Positions 1 through 6,551 are shown, counted from the first letter of the stretch. The stretch: 8,548 nucleotides of DNA from Zoogloea sp. (GCA_016790385.1 JAEUNV010000132.1:1-8548); one strand, 5' to 3'. The notes: generated from the letters alone by a model not told the origin. Program-made: numbers and translations.

Positions 1-349
1 TGTATGCGGGGGAGACGGCGTAACGCAGACGCTGGGACCATCCGTCCACACCCTGTATGCCAAGGGTGGCCCAGGGCAGCAGGCCCGCGTGTCGACCGCA
101 GGTGCTGCCGTTGCGGTCCTCGGCGCCGTCCTGGGCGCTCCGGGCCGGGCAGGGAAAGTTGCCCTTGCGCATGGCGTAGCCAAGCAGGGTGTCGCGGGCT
201 TCTGCCAGGGCGTCATCGGTGGCGCCTTCCGCCCGGCGGGCCAGGTGGTTGGCCAGCCCCGTGCCCAGGCTGCCCGCGAGCAGGCTGAGGATGAGCAGTA
301 CGACGGCCATTTCGATGAGGGTGAAACCGGTGCTGGGGTGGTGTTTCAT
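1..349 (-). CDS. Type IV prepilin-like protein, N-terminal 116 residues (3' end beyond window)
   Basis: This is a minor pilin or pseudopilin, probably built into a type IV pilus or type II secretion pseudopilus at the inner membrane. Reading from the ATG at 349, the protein begins with a short basic leader (MKHHPSTG). The prepilin peptidase site G8|F9 (GFTLIE) follows, with the conserved +5 glutamate at residue 13, then a hydrophobic helix (about 14-35). After the helix comes a soluble region with C67 and C84 flanking an Asp/Asn-rich loop (DGAEDRNG) and a GLLPWATLG segment ending in LRYAV. The frame is open to the window edge, so the end is missing. It starts 17 bp after the stop of the upstream cysteine-rich gene, so it is the third gene of an operon. 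No clear Shine-Dalgarno sequence is visible. The prepilin class is certain; which pilus it serves is not. Confidence 0.88.
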   Translation of the reverse strand, partial: MKHHPSTGFTLIEMAVVLLILSLLAGSLGTGLANHLARRAEGATDDALAEARDTLLGYAMRKGNFPCPARSAQDGAEDRNGSTCGRHAGLLPWATLGIQGVDGWSQRLRYAVSPAY

Positions 350-366
350 GGTCGGACGGGATCAGG

Positions 367-1572
367 TCAAGGCAGGCATAGGGCGACGTCATTGGAGGCC
401 GGTCGGTTTGGGCCAGCGGTGGGAAGGTCGATCCGGGTGGGCATCGTGCCAAGTTGCCCCGTCGTCAGGGCGGCAAGGGTGGTGTCCTCCAGGTAGGCAT
501 CGTTGCCCTGCTGTTCCAGCGGGGGGAGTCGGCGCTGGCCGCCCAGGCGTTCTCCGCCAAAGATCAGGGCGCCACGGCATGTCTGACCAAGGCCCGTCAG
601 ACAGCGCCCGCCGCTGGTGCAGCGGGCGTATCGCATCATGCTCGCCCAGTTGCCGGCCGGGTCGCGCAGCTCGGGGGTGCGGCATGGCCCCTGGAGCCGG
701 TCGATGGCGGGCATTCGGCCAAGGCGCACCGGGCCGTGCGCTTCGCCGTCGAGGGGCTCGGGCAGGGCGCTGGTGCTCAGGCAGTCGGCCAGGGATTGAA
801 AGACCTTTTGCAGGTGGCTGCCAAAGTTGCCGCGGCGTTCAAGCTGTTGGTAAATATCGTCGGTTGCGATGGTGAGCAGGCGGTCGTTGCTTTCCGGGCG
901 TGTGGTCGGCACGTCGATGGGCGGATTGCCAAGGGGAGATCCGATGATTTCAAGGTAGGCCTCGATGTGGCGGGCCTCCGGATCGCCGCCGCAACGCCCC
1001 GGGCCTGGGCTGCGCTGCTGGCCGGGCATCGGGCTGCCGGGGGCGATGATCAGGGCGGCCGCCAGGCCGGCCTGATCGCCGGGCAGGGCGATCACCTGTC
1101 CGGCACCATCCCGCAGACGGAATCCGCCGGTACTGTCCCAGTTCAAGGCTTCGGGCTTGGGGTTGTTCTTGAAGGTGCCGGCGACGGCATACCAGAGGCA
1201 TTCTCCGGCGCCATCGCGGAGATCGGGCAGGTTGAGGGTGAGGTAGGGCAGGCGGCCTACCGCTGGCCGGCCCTGCTGGCCGCAGGTTTCGGATGAGCCG
1301 TCACCGTCGAGGTCCGGGCAGGGCAGGTAGCCGAAATCCGCGGTTGGGTGCTCCTTGTTGCGGTAGGTGGCGGCAAAGCCGAGCAAGGCCTCCCGGGCGG
1401 TCTGTAGTGCCCGGGTGGTGCGGAGATCGGCTTGGAGCTGACGTGCGGCCCGATCCGCCGGGGTGTCGTGGCGGGCCAGCAGCCAGCCCAAGCCACCCAG
1501 GGCGAGCAGCAGCACGAGGGCCGGCAGCAGCATCCCCTGTTGCCTGGCGCGTGGTGCGCTGGGCATGATCAT
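367..1572 (-). CDS. Cysteine-rich pilin-associated (pseudopilin-like) protein
   Basis: A 401-residue protein with a prepilin-like N terminus: RQQG at 10-13, then a hydrophobic helix at about 14-33. The expected +5 glutamate is absent (the segment is GMLLPA), so peptidase processing is uncertain and it may simply be membrane anchored. The large periplasmic part has ten cysteines (85, 97, 125, 194, 264, 297, 318, 324, 332, 399), suggesting several disulfides. Residues 83-130 carry LPCP, an acidic DLDGDGSSE loop, C97 and GRLPYLTLNL...LWYAV. The same order of motifs occurs in the downstream prepilin. The far end holds a C-x5-C-x7-C cluster followed by GALIFGGERL. The ATG at 1572 overlaps the stop of the preceding gene as ATGA, implying translational coupling; the ATG at 1566 is an alternative. 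The family is recognised only loosely, and a role as a minor or tip subunit of a type IV pilus-like machine is inference. Confidence 0.82.
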   Translation of the reverse strand: MIMPSAPRARQQGMLLPALVLLLALGGLGWLLARHDTPADRAARQLQADLRTTRALQTAREALLGFAATYRNKEHPTADFGYLPCPDLDGDGSSETCGQQGRPAVGRLPYLTLNLPDLRDGAGECLWYAVAGTFKNNPKPEALNWDSTGGFRLRDGAGQVIALPGDQAGLAAALIIAPGSPMPGQQRSPGPGRCGGDPEARHIEAYLEIIGSPLGNPPIDVPTTRPESNDRLLTIATDDIYQQLERRGNFGSHLQKVFQSLADCLSTSALPEPLDGEAHGPVRLGRMPAIDRLQGPCRTPELRDPAGNWASMMRYARCTSGGRCLTGLGQTCRGALIFGGERLGGQRRLPPLEQQGNDAYLEDTTLAALTTGQLGTMPTRIDLPTAGPNRPASNDVALCLP

Positions 1573-1895
1573 TGAGGGGAAGGATCGCCGACGCGCAGGC
1601 GGTGCCAGCGTCCGTCGCTGGCGGCGACCCGGGCGGTGGCGTCGTCCATGCGTATCTGGTGGGGCTGGGCGGCGTGGGCCTGCCCGTCGAGGAAGAGGGT
1701 GGGGTTGCCGGCACTGCGGGTGATGATGCCGTCAAGCCGTGGCGGCGGGGCCGGTGTTGGCGTCGGAGCGTGGTGGTGGAGTCGGGCGCGCTCGGCGGGG
1801 CTGAAGAAAAGCGTGCCGAGCGGTTCCGCCGCGGGGCAGGTTCCGGGAAGCAAGGCGAGCAGGGCGAAGGCGAAGCGTATCGATGTCAATGTCAT
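1569..1895 (-). CDS. Small exported protein of a pilus/secretion operon
   Basis: A 108-residue protein with a Sec-type signal peptide: a hydrophobic stretch at about 7-17 with likely cleavage near A22/A23. The mature part has LGTLFFSPAERARL (26-39), a proline/threonine-rich stretch (44-52), and LDGIITRSAGNPTLFLDG (54-71), which looks like a short beta domain. Small periplasmic proteins with an SPAERARL-type helix followed by an L-(N/D)-G-x(2)-R-S segment are known to me from betaproteobacterial type IV pilus/type II secretion loci. I cannot assign a named family, although the general plan recalls the periplasmic linker proteins PilP, GspC and MshK. It is the first gene of the visible pilin operon, begins 47 bp after the diguanylate cyclase stop, and overlaps the next gene by ATGA. 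No good ribosome site precedes the ATG at 1895. Confidence 0.78.
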   Translation of the reverse strand: MTLTSIRFAFALLALLPGTCPAAEPLGTLFFSPAERARLHHHAPTPTPAPPPRLDGIITRSAGNPTLFLDGQAHAAQPHQIRMDDATARVAASDGRWHRLRVGDPSPQ

Positions 1896-1942
1896 ATGGA
1901 TACGAATTTAGCATGCTTCGGCCTTTGCCGGCCGCCCCGAAC

Positions 1943-3754
1943 TCAGGGTGCGGCGAGAACTCGGTTCTTGCCCGAACGTTTCGCGATGTACATGGCCTTG
2001 TCGGCGCGATCGATGGCGTCTTCCGGCGTTTCGTTGTCGCGCAGTTCGGCCACGCCGGCGCTGAAGGTGATCAGCAGCTTCTGCTCCCTGGCCAGGAAGA
2101 AGCGTTTGGTGAGCGCGCGCTGGAGCCGAACGAGGGTGGCGACCGCACTGTCGAGGGCCGTGTCGGGCAGCAGGATGACGAACTCTTCGCCACCGTAGCG
2201 GGCGACCGAGTCTTGCGGACGGACGTTTTCACGGACGACCTCGACCAGGTGTTGCAGGGCTTCGTCGCCGGTTTGATGGCCGTGGTTGTCGTTGATCTGC
2301 TTGAAGTTGTCCACGTCGAGCAGACCGAGGCACAGGCCTGTGCCACGGCGCCGGGACTGGGCTGTTTCGCGAGCGAGCGCTTCATCAAGGCCCTTGCGGT
2401 TGAGCACGCCGGTCAGGGGGTCATGGCGGATCAGCTCGCTGGTCTGTTCGAGTTCGACCTGGAGACGGTTGATCTCGTGGTTGGCGTCGTGGACGCGGGT
2501 TTGCAGTTCCCGGATCTGTTCCCGGGAGCGGCGGGTGCTCTCCTGGATCGTCCGCGTTTCCCGCATCACTTCGGCAATCACGTCGGTGAGTTCGGTGATG
2601 TCGGCGGCGCCAACAATACGTTCGGCGCATTTCTCGATCTTGTCGTGATAATCACCTGTGGACTCGGAGAAGTCTCCCAGGCGATCCACGAAGCGGGCCA
2701 GCATCTCCTTCAGCCGCGCCTGGGCTTCGCCAAGCTCGGTCTTGATGGCGCCCTGCCGCGTGATCACGTCGCGCAGACGGCTTTCCAGCTCGCCGAGGAT
2801 ACGCACGTCGAGGGGATGATCGAACATTTCCCCCATCAGGGTGATCTGGCCATGCAGCCAGCGGTCATCGACGACGAGTTGGCTGATGTTTTCGAGGATC
2901 AGGTGGAGCACGCGCTGCAAGGCTTCGCGCAGGGCCTGATGGTCTTCGGCCGCCCACTCAAGCCCGGCCCGGAGGCGATCCATGCGCCCGCGCAAGGCCG
3001 TTGGGTCCGTGTTGCTGCGGATGGCGTCGGCGAGGGCGTCCGCTTCTTGGGCAAGTTCGGGGTCGGACGTGCGAAGCTGGCCGGCCAGACTGGCCAGCAG
3101 GGCCGACAACATCTCGGCCAGCGCGTGGTGCGAATCGGCTGTTCCGGTTGTTTCTGACGATGCAGGTGGGTGGGCTGAGGCTTCGCCGGTGGTGTCGGGG
3201 GTGGTGGCCGAAGGCAGTGGGGAAAGGCTGGTCTGCTCTTCCTCGTCGTTCCGCGACCAGGCGCGTAGCAGGCCCTGTAAGCGTTCGTGGAGTTTGTCCG
3301 GGTTGCCGCCGGATGCGGAGAGGACGCGGTCCAGCATTTCCCGTTTGCGTGCCTGGGTCAGGCTGGACTGGCGCCTATCCCATTCGGTGATCAGATCCCG
3401 CAGGAGGGGGCTCCAGTTGAAACCGATCTGCTCACTGCGGGTGAAGCCTTCGGCAAGCACGCCGCGAAGGGCGTTCCAGTCGGAATGGGCGACAGCCGTC
3501 TCGAAGTCGCGGGCAAGGCGCAGGGATTCATGGTTGTGTCGCGGCAGGGCGGCGGCGATCTGCTTGAGCGCGCGCTCCGGGAAGATGTCTTCGGCGGCCG
3601 ATCCGGCGATCTCGTGGTAAAGGGCGCGGTAGTTGTCCGGCGTAGGTGCGATGCGTCTCAGGGCAAGCTGGCGAAGTGTTTCGCGTGCGACTTCCGAGGG
3701 TTGGCTGGTGTCGGTCATTTTGGGTCGGCGCGGAGCTGGGGGGCGTTGAATCAT
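1943..3754 (-). CDS. GGDEF diguanylate cyclase with long N-terminal regulatory region
   Basis: Predicted to make cyclic di-GMP from two GTP. Numbering is from the ATG at 3754 (603 residues). The GGDEF domain spans about 444-602, with metal-binding D480 in LLDVDNFKQIND, the GGEEF active-site loop at 521-525, and an RxxD inhibitory site (R512-D515) exactly five residues before it. It should therefore be active and product-inhibited. Residues about 20-165 form a mostly helical region opening with TPDNYRALYHEIAG. A Ser/Thr/Pro-rich linker (about 168-208) follows, then a long helical section with probable coiled coil (about 395-442) leading into the GGDEF domain. No transmembrane segment is seen, so it is cytoplasmic. 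The ATG at 3754 has an AGGA six bases upstream; the ATG at 3718 (MTDTSQ) lacks one but fits the start I would expect from relatives. The open frame reaches 3919, but that extension looks non-coding. Confidence 0.93.
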   Translation of the reverse strand: MIQRPPAPRRPKMTDTSQPSEVARETLRQLALRRIAPTPDNYRALYHEIAGSAAEDIFPERALKQIAAALPRHNHESLRLARDFETAVAHSDWNALRGVLAEGFTRSEQIGFNWSPLLRDLITEWDRRQSSLTQARKREMLDRVLSASGGNPDKLHERLQGLLRAWSRNDEEEQTSLSPLPSATTPDTTGEASAHPPASSETTGTADSHHALAEMLSALLASLAGQLRTSDPELAQEADALADAIRSNTDPTALRGRMDRLRAGLEWAAEDHQALREALQRVLHLILENISQLVVDDRWLHGQITLMGEMFDHPLDVRILGELESRLRDVITRQGAIKTELGEAQARLKEMLARFVDRLGDFSESTGDYHDKIEKCAERIVGAADITELTDVIAEVMRETRTIQESTRRSREQIRELQTRVHDANHEINRLQVELEQTSELIRHDPLTGVLNRKGLDEALARETAQSRRRGTGLCLGLLDVDNFKQINDNHGHQTGDEALQHLVEVVRENVRPQDSVARYGGEEFVILLPDTALDSAVATLVRLQRALTKRFFLAREQKLLITFSAGVAELRDNETPEDAIDRADKAMYIAKRSGKNRVLAAP

Positions 3755-3822
3755 CCTGCGTCCTGCTGTGATGCGGTGCCGTTCGGGCTGAAGATCGGAT
3801 TGAAGGCAAATCCTTCCGGATA

Positions 3823-3847
3823 ACGGCGTCTTGATCGCCGTCTTGAG
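3823..3847 (-). repeat. 12-bp tandem repeat forming a hairpin in the diguanylate cyclase leader
   Basis: Two adjacent 12-bp units at 3824-3835 and 3836-3847 agree at 10 of 12 positions (CGgCGTCTTGAt / CGcCGTCTTGAg). The differences create an inverted repeat, ACGGCG at 3823-3828 and CGCCGT at 3836-3841, with a 7-base loop. It lies about 70 bp upstream of the diguanylate cyclase start. It could be an operator or leader hairpin, or chance. No convincing promoter can be picked in this gap (3755-4029). Confidence 0.3.
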
Positions 3848-4029
3848 CCTTGGGCGCCGATCCAGCCCGAATACACCACGAATGTGACCGTGGCCTCGGG
3901 ATTGCCATATGGACGCCACTTTATCCTCGTTTGGTGACGGACGCCCGGTGTTTGATCGGGCGCCCGGGCAAGGCCTGTGGCTTTCGGCTGCTGTGGATCA
4001 GGGGGGCGAGGGCTGACGTGCCAAGCGTA

Positions 4030-4049
4030 AGGGCCGCTCCGGCGGCCCT
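4030..4049 (-). terminator. Hairpin over the response regulator stop codon, probable terminator
   Basis: A perfect 8-bp GC-rich stem, AGGGCCGC at 4030-4037 and GCGGCCCT at 4042-4049, has a TCCG loop. On the minus strand it begins within the response regulator stop codon (TAG, 4050-4048) and is followed by only two T residues. It may end the kinase-regulator transcript, but the missing T tract makes it weak as an intrinsic terminator. Confidence 0.5.
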
Positions 4050-4689
4050 ATTCGGCCAGGCCGTGCTTGAGCCCGTAATGGGTGAGTTCGGCGTTGTTGC
4101 GCAGGTGCATCTTTTCAAGCAGACGCGCCCGGTAGACGCTGACGGTCTTGACGCTCAGATTGAGGGCTTCGGCGATCTCGGTGGGGGTCTTGCCCGAGGC
4201 GATCATGCACAGGGTCTGGTATTCCCGATCGGAGAGCTTTTCGTGGGCGGGGCGCTCGGTGTCTTCGCCGATGGCGTTGGCGAGTTTTTCGGCGAGGGAG
4301 GGGCTGACGTATTTCTTTCCGCTGGCAACTTGCCGGATGGCGGTGACGAGGAGGTCTGGCGCGCTTTGCTTGGTGAGGTAGCCGGAGGCGCCGGCCTTGA
4401 GGGCACGGATGGCATATTGCTCCTCGGGGTACATGCTGAGAATGAGAACGGGCAGGCGCGGGTACTCCTTCTTGATCAGCTTGAGGGCGTCAATCCCGTT
4501 GCGGTCCGGCATCGACACGTCCATCAGGACCACATCCCATTCTCCGGAGCGCACCAGCTGCACCGCCTGGACCCCGTTCTCCGCCTCGCCGGCCACCGTG
4601 AGGTCGGGCGTGTCGGAGAGAATCTGCCGCAGGCCCTGCCGGACGATGGCATGGTCATCGGCGATCAGGACTCGGATGGGCTTGCTCAT
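4048..4689 (-). CDS. NarL/FixJ-family two-component response regulator
   Basis: A 213-residue DNA-binding response regulator. The receiver domain (about 5-120) has the acidic pair D11/D12, phosphoacceptor D57 in LMDVSMPD, switch residue S85 in LILSMY, and K107 in YLTK, so it should be phosphorylated normally. The C-terminal LuxR-type helix-turn-helix (about 150-210) begins LSDREYQTL and has its recognition helix around NLSVKTVSVYRARLLEKM. Its ATG overlaps the stop of the histidine kinase gene as ATGA, which makes that kinase its almost certain partner and implies coupled translation. The length and domain order match the NarL/UvrY/FixJ type. Its target genes cannot be seen here; the diguanylate cyclase about 290 bp downstream is one possibility, with no direct evidence. 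Confidence 0.96.
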   Translation of the reverse strand: MSKPIRVLIADDHAIVRQGLRQILSDTPDLTVAGEAENGVQAVQLVRSGEWDVVLMDVSMPDRNGIDALKLIKKEYPRLPVLILSMYPEEQYAIRALKAGASGYLTKQSAPDLLVTAIRQVASGKKYVSPSLAEKLANAIGEDTERPAHEKLSDREYQTLCMIASGKTPTEIAEALNLSVKTVSVYRARLLEKMHLRNNAELTHYGLKHGLAE

Positions 4690-6248
4690 CGTGGGTCACT
4701 CCGGTTGTTGTTGTGTACCTCTTCGGTCTGGTTCGGCAGAAGCGGAGCCCGCAACACGAGACGGGTGCCATGGGGAGCGACCGGGCTGAGTTCGAGGCGT
4801 CCGCCCAGGCTGCTCATGCGTTCCTTGATGCCTCTCAGCCCAAAGGAGCGGGGTTTTTGAAGATCGGTGGCAGCCAGTCCACATCCGTCGTCGGCAATTT
4901 CCAGAACCACTTCGTCCCCCTCCTGCATCAGCCGCACGCGAACCTCGGTGCCGCCAGCATGCTTGCTGACGTTGGTCAGCGCTTCCTGAAAGATGCGGAA
5001 CAGGGCCAAGGCCGTATCGTAGTCCGGGTCCAGGTCGTGGTCGGTGCAAAGAATGTTACAAGTTATGCCTGTACGTTGAGCGAAGTCCTCCCCCTGGGAT
5101 TCGATGGCGGCGGCGAGGCCGAAATCCTTGAGAATGCCGGGGCGCAGCTCACGGGTGACGCGGCCGACCGTGGCGATGGCGTCATCCACCATGCGGCCGA
5201 CGTTGCGGGCCCTTTCCCTGGCCTGGGTGAGCTGGGTGTCGAGCTTGGATTCCAGCAGGGACATCTCAAACTTCATGGCAACCAGGGTACCGCCCAGCAC
5301 GTCATGCACGTCCCGGGCAATGCGTTCACGTTCCTCTTCCTTGATGCGCTGCAGGTGGTTGGAGAGTGCGGCCAGCTGCCCGCGGGATTCGCGCAGATCG
5401 GCCTCCACACGCTTGCTGTGGGTGATGTTCCACATGACGCCTTCCCACACCACCTTGCCGCATTCGGACAGGCGCGGCGAGCTGCGCAGGTTGATCCACT
5501 TCTGTTCGCCAGTGGGAAGCTGGATGCGGCCCTCCCAGTTGAGTGTTGACAGGCTGTCTGCCGAGCTTGCCGCGGCAGCAACAAAGCCGGGAAGATCCTC
5601 ATCCAGCAGCCAGCTCATCCAGCCGGCGGAACCGCCGATGAGTTCTTCGGCCGGCGCGCCGAAGAGCATGGCGGCGGCTTCACTGAGATACTGGAAACCG
5701 AGCGTTCGATCCGGCGTGTAGCCCATCTGGAAGACGACGCCCGGAATGTTGTCGGTGAGGGCGCGCAGGCGCGCCTCGCTCTGGCGCAGGGTATGTTCGG
5801 CCTGGCGCTTCTCGCGACGGTTGGCCACTTCGCGCAGTTCCCGCTCGACCGCGGGAATCAGGCGGTCGAGCTTATTCTTGCTCAGGTAGTCGTGGGCCCC
5901 GGCACGCATCGCGGCAATCGCTTCGTCCTCCTGCATCACGCCCGAGACGATGATGAAGGGGAGGTCGAGGGCAAGCTCGCGCGTCACGCGCAGGGCGCCC
6001 TGGGCACTGAAGCCCGGCAGGTTGTGGTCGCACAGGATGAGGTCCCAGCGCTCTGATGCCAGCGCCGCGCGCATCTCCGTCGGTGAGGCCACGCGCCGAT
6101 GGGTGGGGGCGTAGCCCGCGTTGCGGAACTGGTGCAGGATCAGCAGGACGTCGTTTTCCGAATCCTCGATAAAGAGCAGGCGGATAGGCGGCTTGACCGG
6201 GCTTTCCGGTGCCCCGCGGGGGGCGTCCGGCTTGATGGCAGTGGGCAT
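4686..6248 (-). CDS. Soluble hybrid histidine kinase: receiver-PAS-HisKA_3-HATPase
   Basis: A 520-residue kinase (from the ATG at 6248) with no transmembrane segment. In order it has: a receiver domain (about 21-140) with acidic E28/D29, phosphoacceptor D74 in LCDHNLPG and K124 in YLSKNK; a short coiled linker; a PAS-like sensor domain (about 160-280) ending in the PAC-type WEGVMWNITHSKR; a HisKA_3 dimerisation helix with phosphoacceptor H315 in RIARDVHDVLGG; and an HATPase_c domain with N426 (EALTNVSKHA), the DDGCG box (453-457) and GLRGIKERMSSLGG. This core is of the NarX/UhpB type, which normally pairs with NarL-type regulators, and such a regulator is encoded directly after it by a 4-bp overlap. 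The N-terminal receiver suggests control by another kinase or by protein contact. A TTG at 6260 is an alternative start; neither start has a clear ribosome site. Confidence 0.94.
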   Translation of the reverse strand: MPTAIKPDAPRGAPESPVKPPIRLLFIEDSENDVLLILHQFRNAGYAPTHRRVASPTEMRAALASERWDLILCDHNLPGFSAQGALRVTRELALDLPFIIVSGVMQEDEAIAAMRAGAHDYLSKNKLDRLIPAVERELREVANRREKRQAEHTLRQSEARLRALTDNIPGVVFQMGYTPDRTLGFQYLSEAAAMLFGAPAEELIGGSAGWMSWLLDEDLPGFVAAAASSADSLSTLNWEGRIQLPTGEQKWINLRSSPRLSECGKVVWEGVMWNITHSKRVEADLRESRGQLAALSNHLQRIKEEERERIARDVHDVLGGTLVAMKFEMSLLESKLDTQLTQARERARNVGRMVDDAIATVGRVTRELRPGILKDFGLAAAIESQGEDFAQRTGITCNILCTDHDLDPDYDTALALFRIFQEALTNVSKHAGGTEVRVRLMQEGDEVVLEIADDGCGLAATDLQKPRSFGLRGIKERMSSLGGRLELSPVAPHGTRLVLRAPLLPNQTEEVHNNNRSDPR

Positions 6249-6283
6249 GCGTTTTGGCAAAGCTGCGTGAATGGGGCGGTTTG

Positions 6284-6291
6284 TTTATAAT
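6284..6291 (+). promoter_or_regulatory. Candidate -10 element upstream of tRNA-Thr (two-way AT-rich box)
   Basis: TATAAT at 6286-6291 is a perfect -10 hexamer on the plus strand, followed by a GC-rich CCGGCCC discriminator as in stringently controlled stable-RNA promoters. No good -35 is found 16-18 bp upstream, and the implied leader before tRNA-Thr is about 95 nt. On the minus strand the same bases read ATTATAAA and could serve the histidine kinase gene, with a leader of roughly 30 nt. The direction is undecided. Confidence 0.4.
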
Positions 6292-6392
6292 CCGGCCCTC
6301 GCTCGGGCCTGCGCCTTCCCAAAGGATAGTGCAGCGCGGCCTTCTCCGTCCATGCAACTGCGTTGTCGAAGACGGTCCGATGCCCCTGCAAG

Positions 6393-6466
6393 GCCCCCTT
6401 AGTTAAGTGGTATAACAGTTGACTTGTAATCATCAGTTGGCGGTTCGATTCCGTCAGGGGGCACCA
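6393..6466 (+). tRNA. tRNA-Thr(UGU)
   Basis: A complete cloverleaf of 74 nt with encoded CCA. The acceptor stem GCCCCCT (6393-6399) pairs with AGGGGGC (6456-6462); the discriminator is A6463 and CCA is at 6464-6466. The D stem is GTTA/TAAC with a 7-nt loop containing GG. The anticodon loop CTTGTAA (6423-6429) places TGT at 6425-6427, reading ACA threonine codons. The T arm is GGCGG-TTCGATT-CCGTC with one G-U pair. G1-C72 and C2-G71 fit known threonine identity elements. Unusual points are a U-U mismatch in the anticodon stem (6419 with 6433), an AU-rich D stem and a 4-nt variable region. An intrinsic terminator follows 13 bp later. Confidence 0.93.
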
Positions 6467-6479
6467 GATTAGTTCGCGA

Positions 6480-6514
6480 GTAGGGCCGGCCTTTGGGGCT
6501 GGCCCTACTTTTTT
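6480..6514 (+). terminator. Intrinsic terminator after tRNA-Thr
   Basis: GTAGGGCC (6480-6487) pairs with GGCCCTAC (6501-6508). Two further pairs, one of them G-U, extend the stem inward around a 9-base loop. A run of six T residues follows at 6509-6514. This is a classical rho-independent terminator on the plus strand and ends the tRNA-Thr transcript. Confidence 0.92.
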
Positions 6515-6551
6515 CAGCTCAGGCGCGTAGTGACGGTTGGAAAGAAAACGC

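Noticed and set aside
454..1296. 280-codon plus-strand open frame opposite the cysteine-rich pilin-associated gene
   Set aside because: It is Ala/Gly-rich with no motif, while the minus strand has a signal helix, ordered cysteines and operon coupling.
1833..1850. Lipobox in the small exported protein (C20)
   Set aside because: The residues before C20 are P-G-T, which do not fit the lipobox at -3, so an ordinary signal peptidase site is more likely.
1919..1934. CGGCC/GGCCG hairpin after the diguanylate cyclase stop, possible terminator
   Set aside because: The stem is 5 bp with no T tract on the minus strand, so transcription may continue into the pilin operon.
1883..3157. 424-codon open frame on the plus strand opposite the diguanylate cyclase
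   Set aside because: It is antisense to a clear GGDEF gene, has no recognisable domain, and is explained by high GC at third codon positions.
3942..3962. Inverted repeat CGCCCG/CGGGCG with a 9-base loop
   Set aside because: The stem is only 6 bp, has no T run on either side, and sits in very GC-rich sequence where such pairs arise by chance.
3755..4029. c-di-GMP riboswitch upstream of the diguanylate cyclase
   Set aside because: I looked for the GEMM-type core and paired stems in the leader and found only a short hairpin; the conserved loops are not present.
3850..4860. 336-codon plus-strand open frame over the response regulator and the kinase end
   Set aside because: It is antisense to two unmistakable two-component genes and has no domain of its own.
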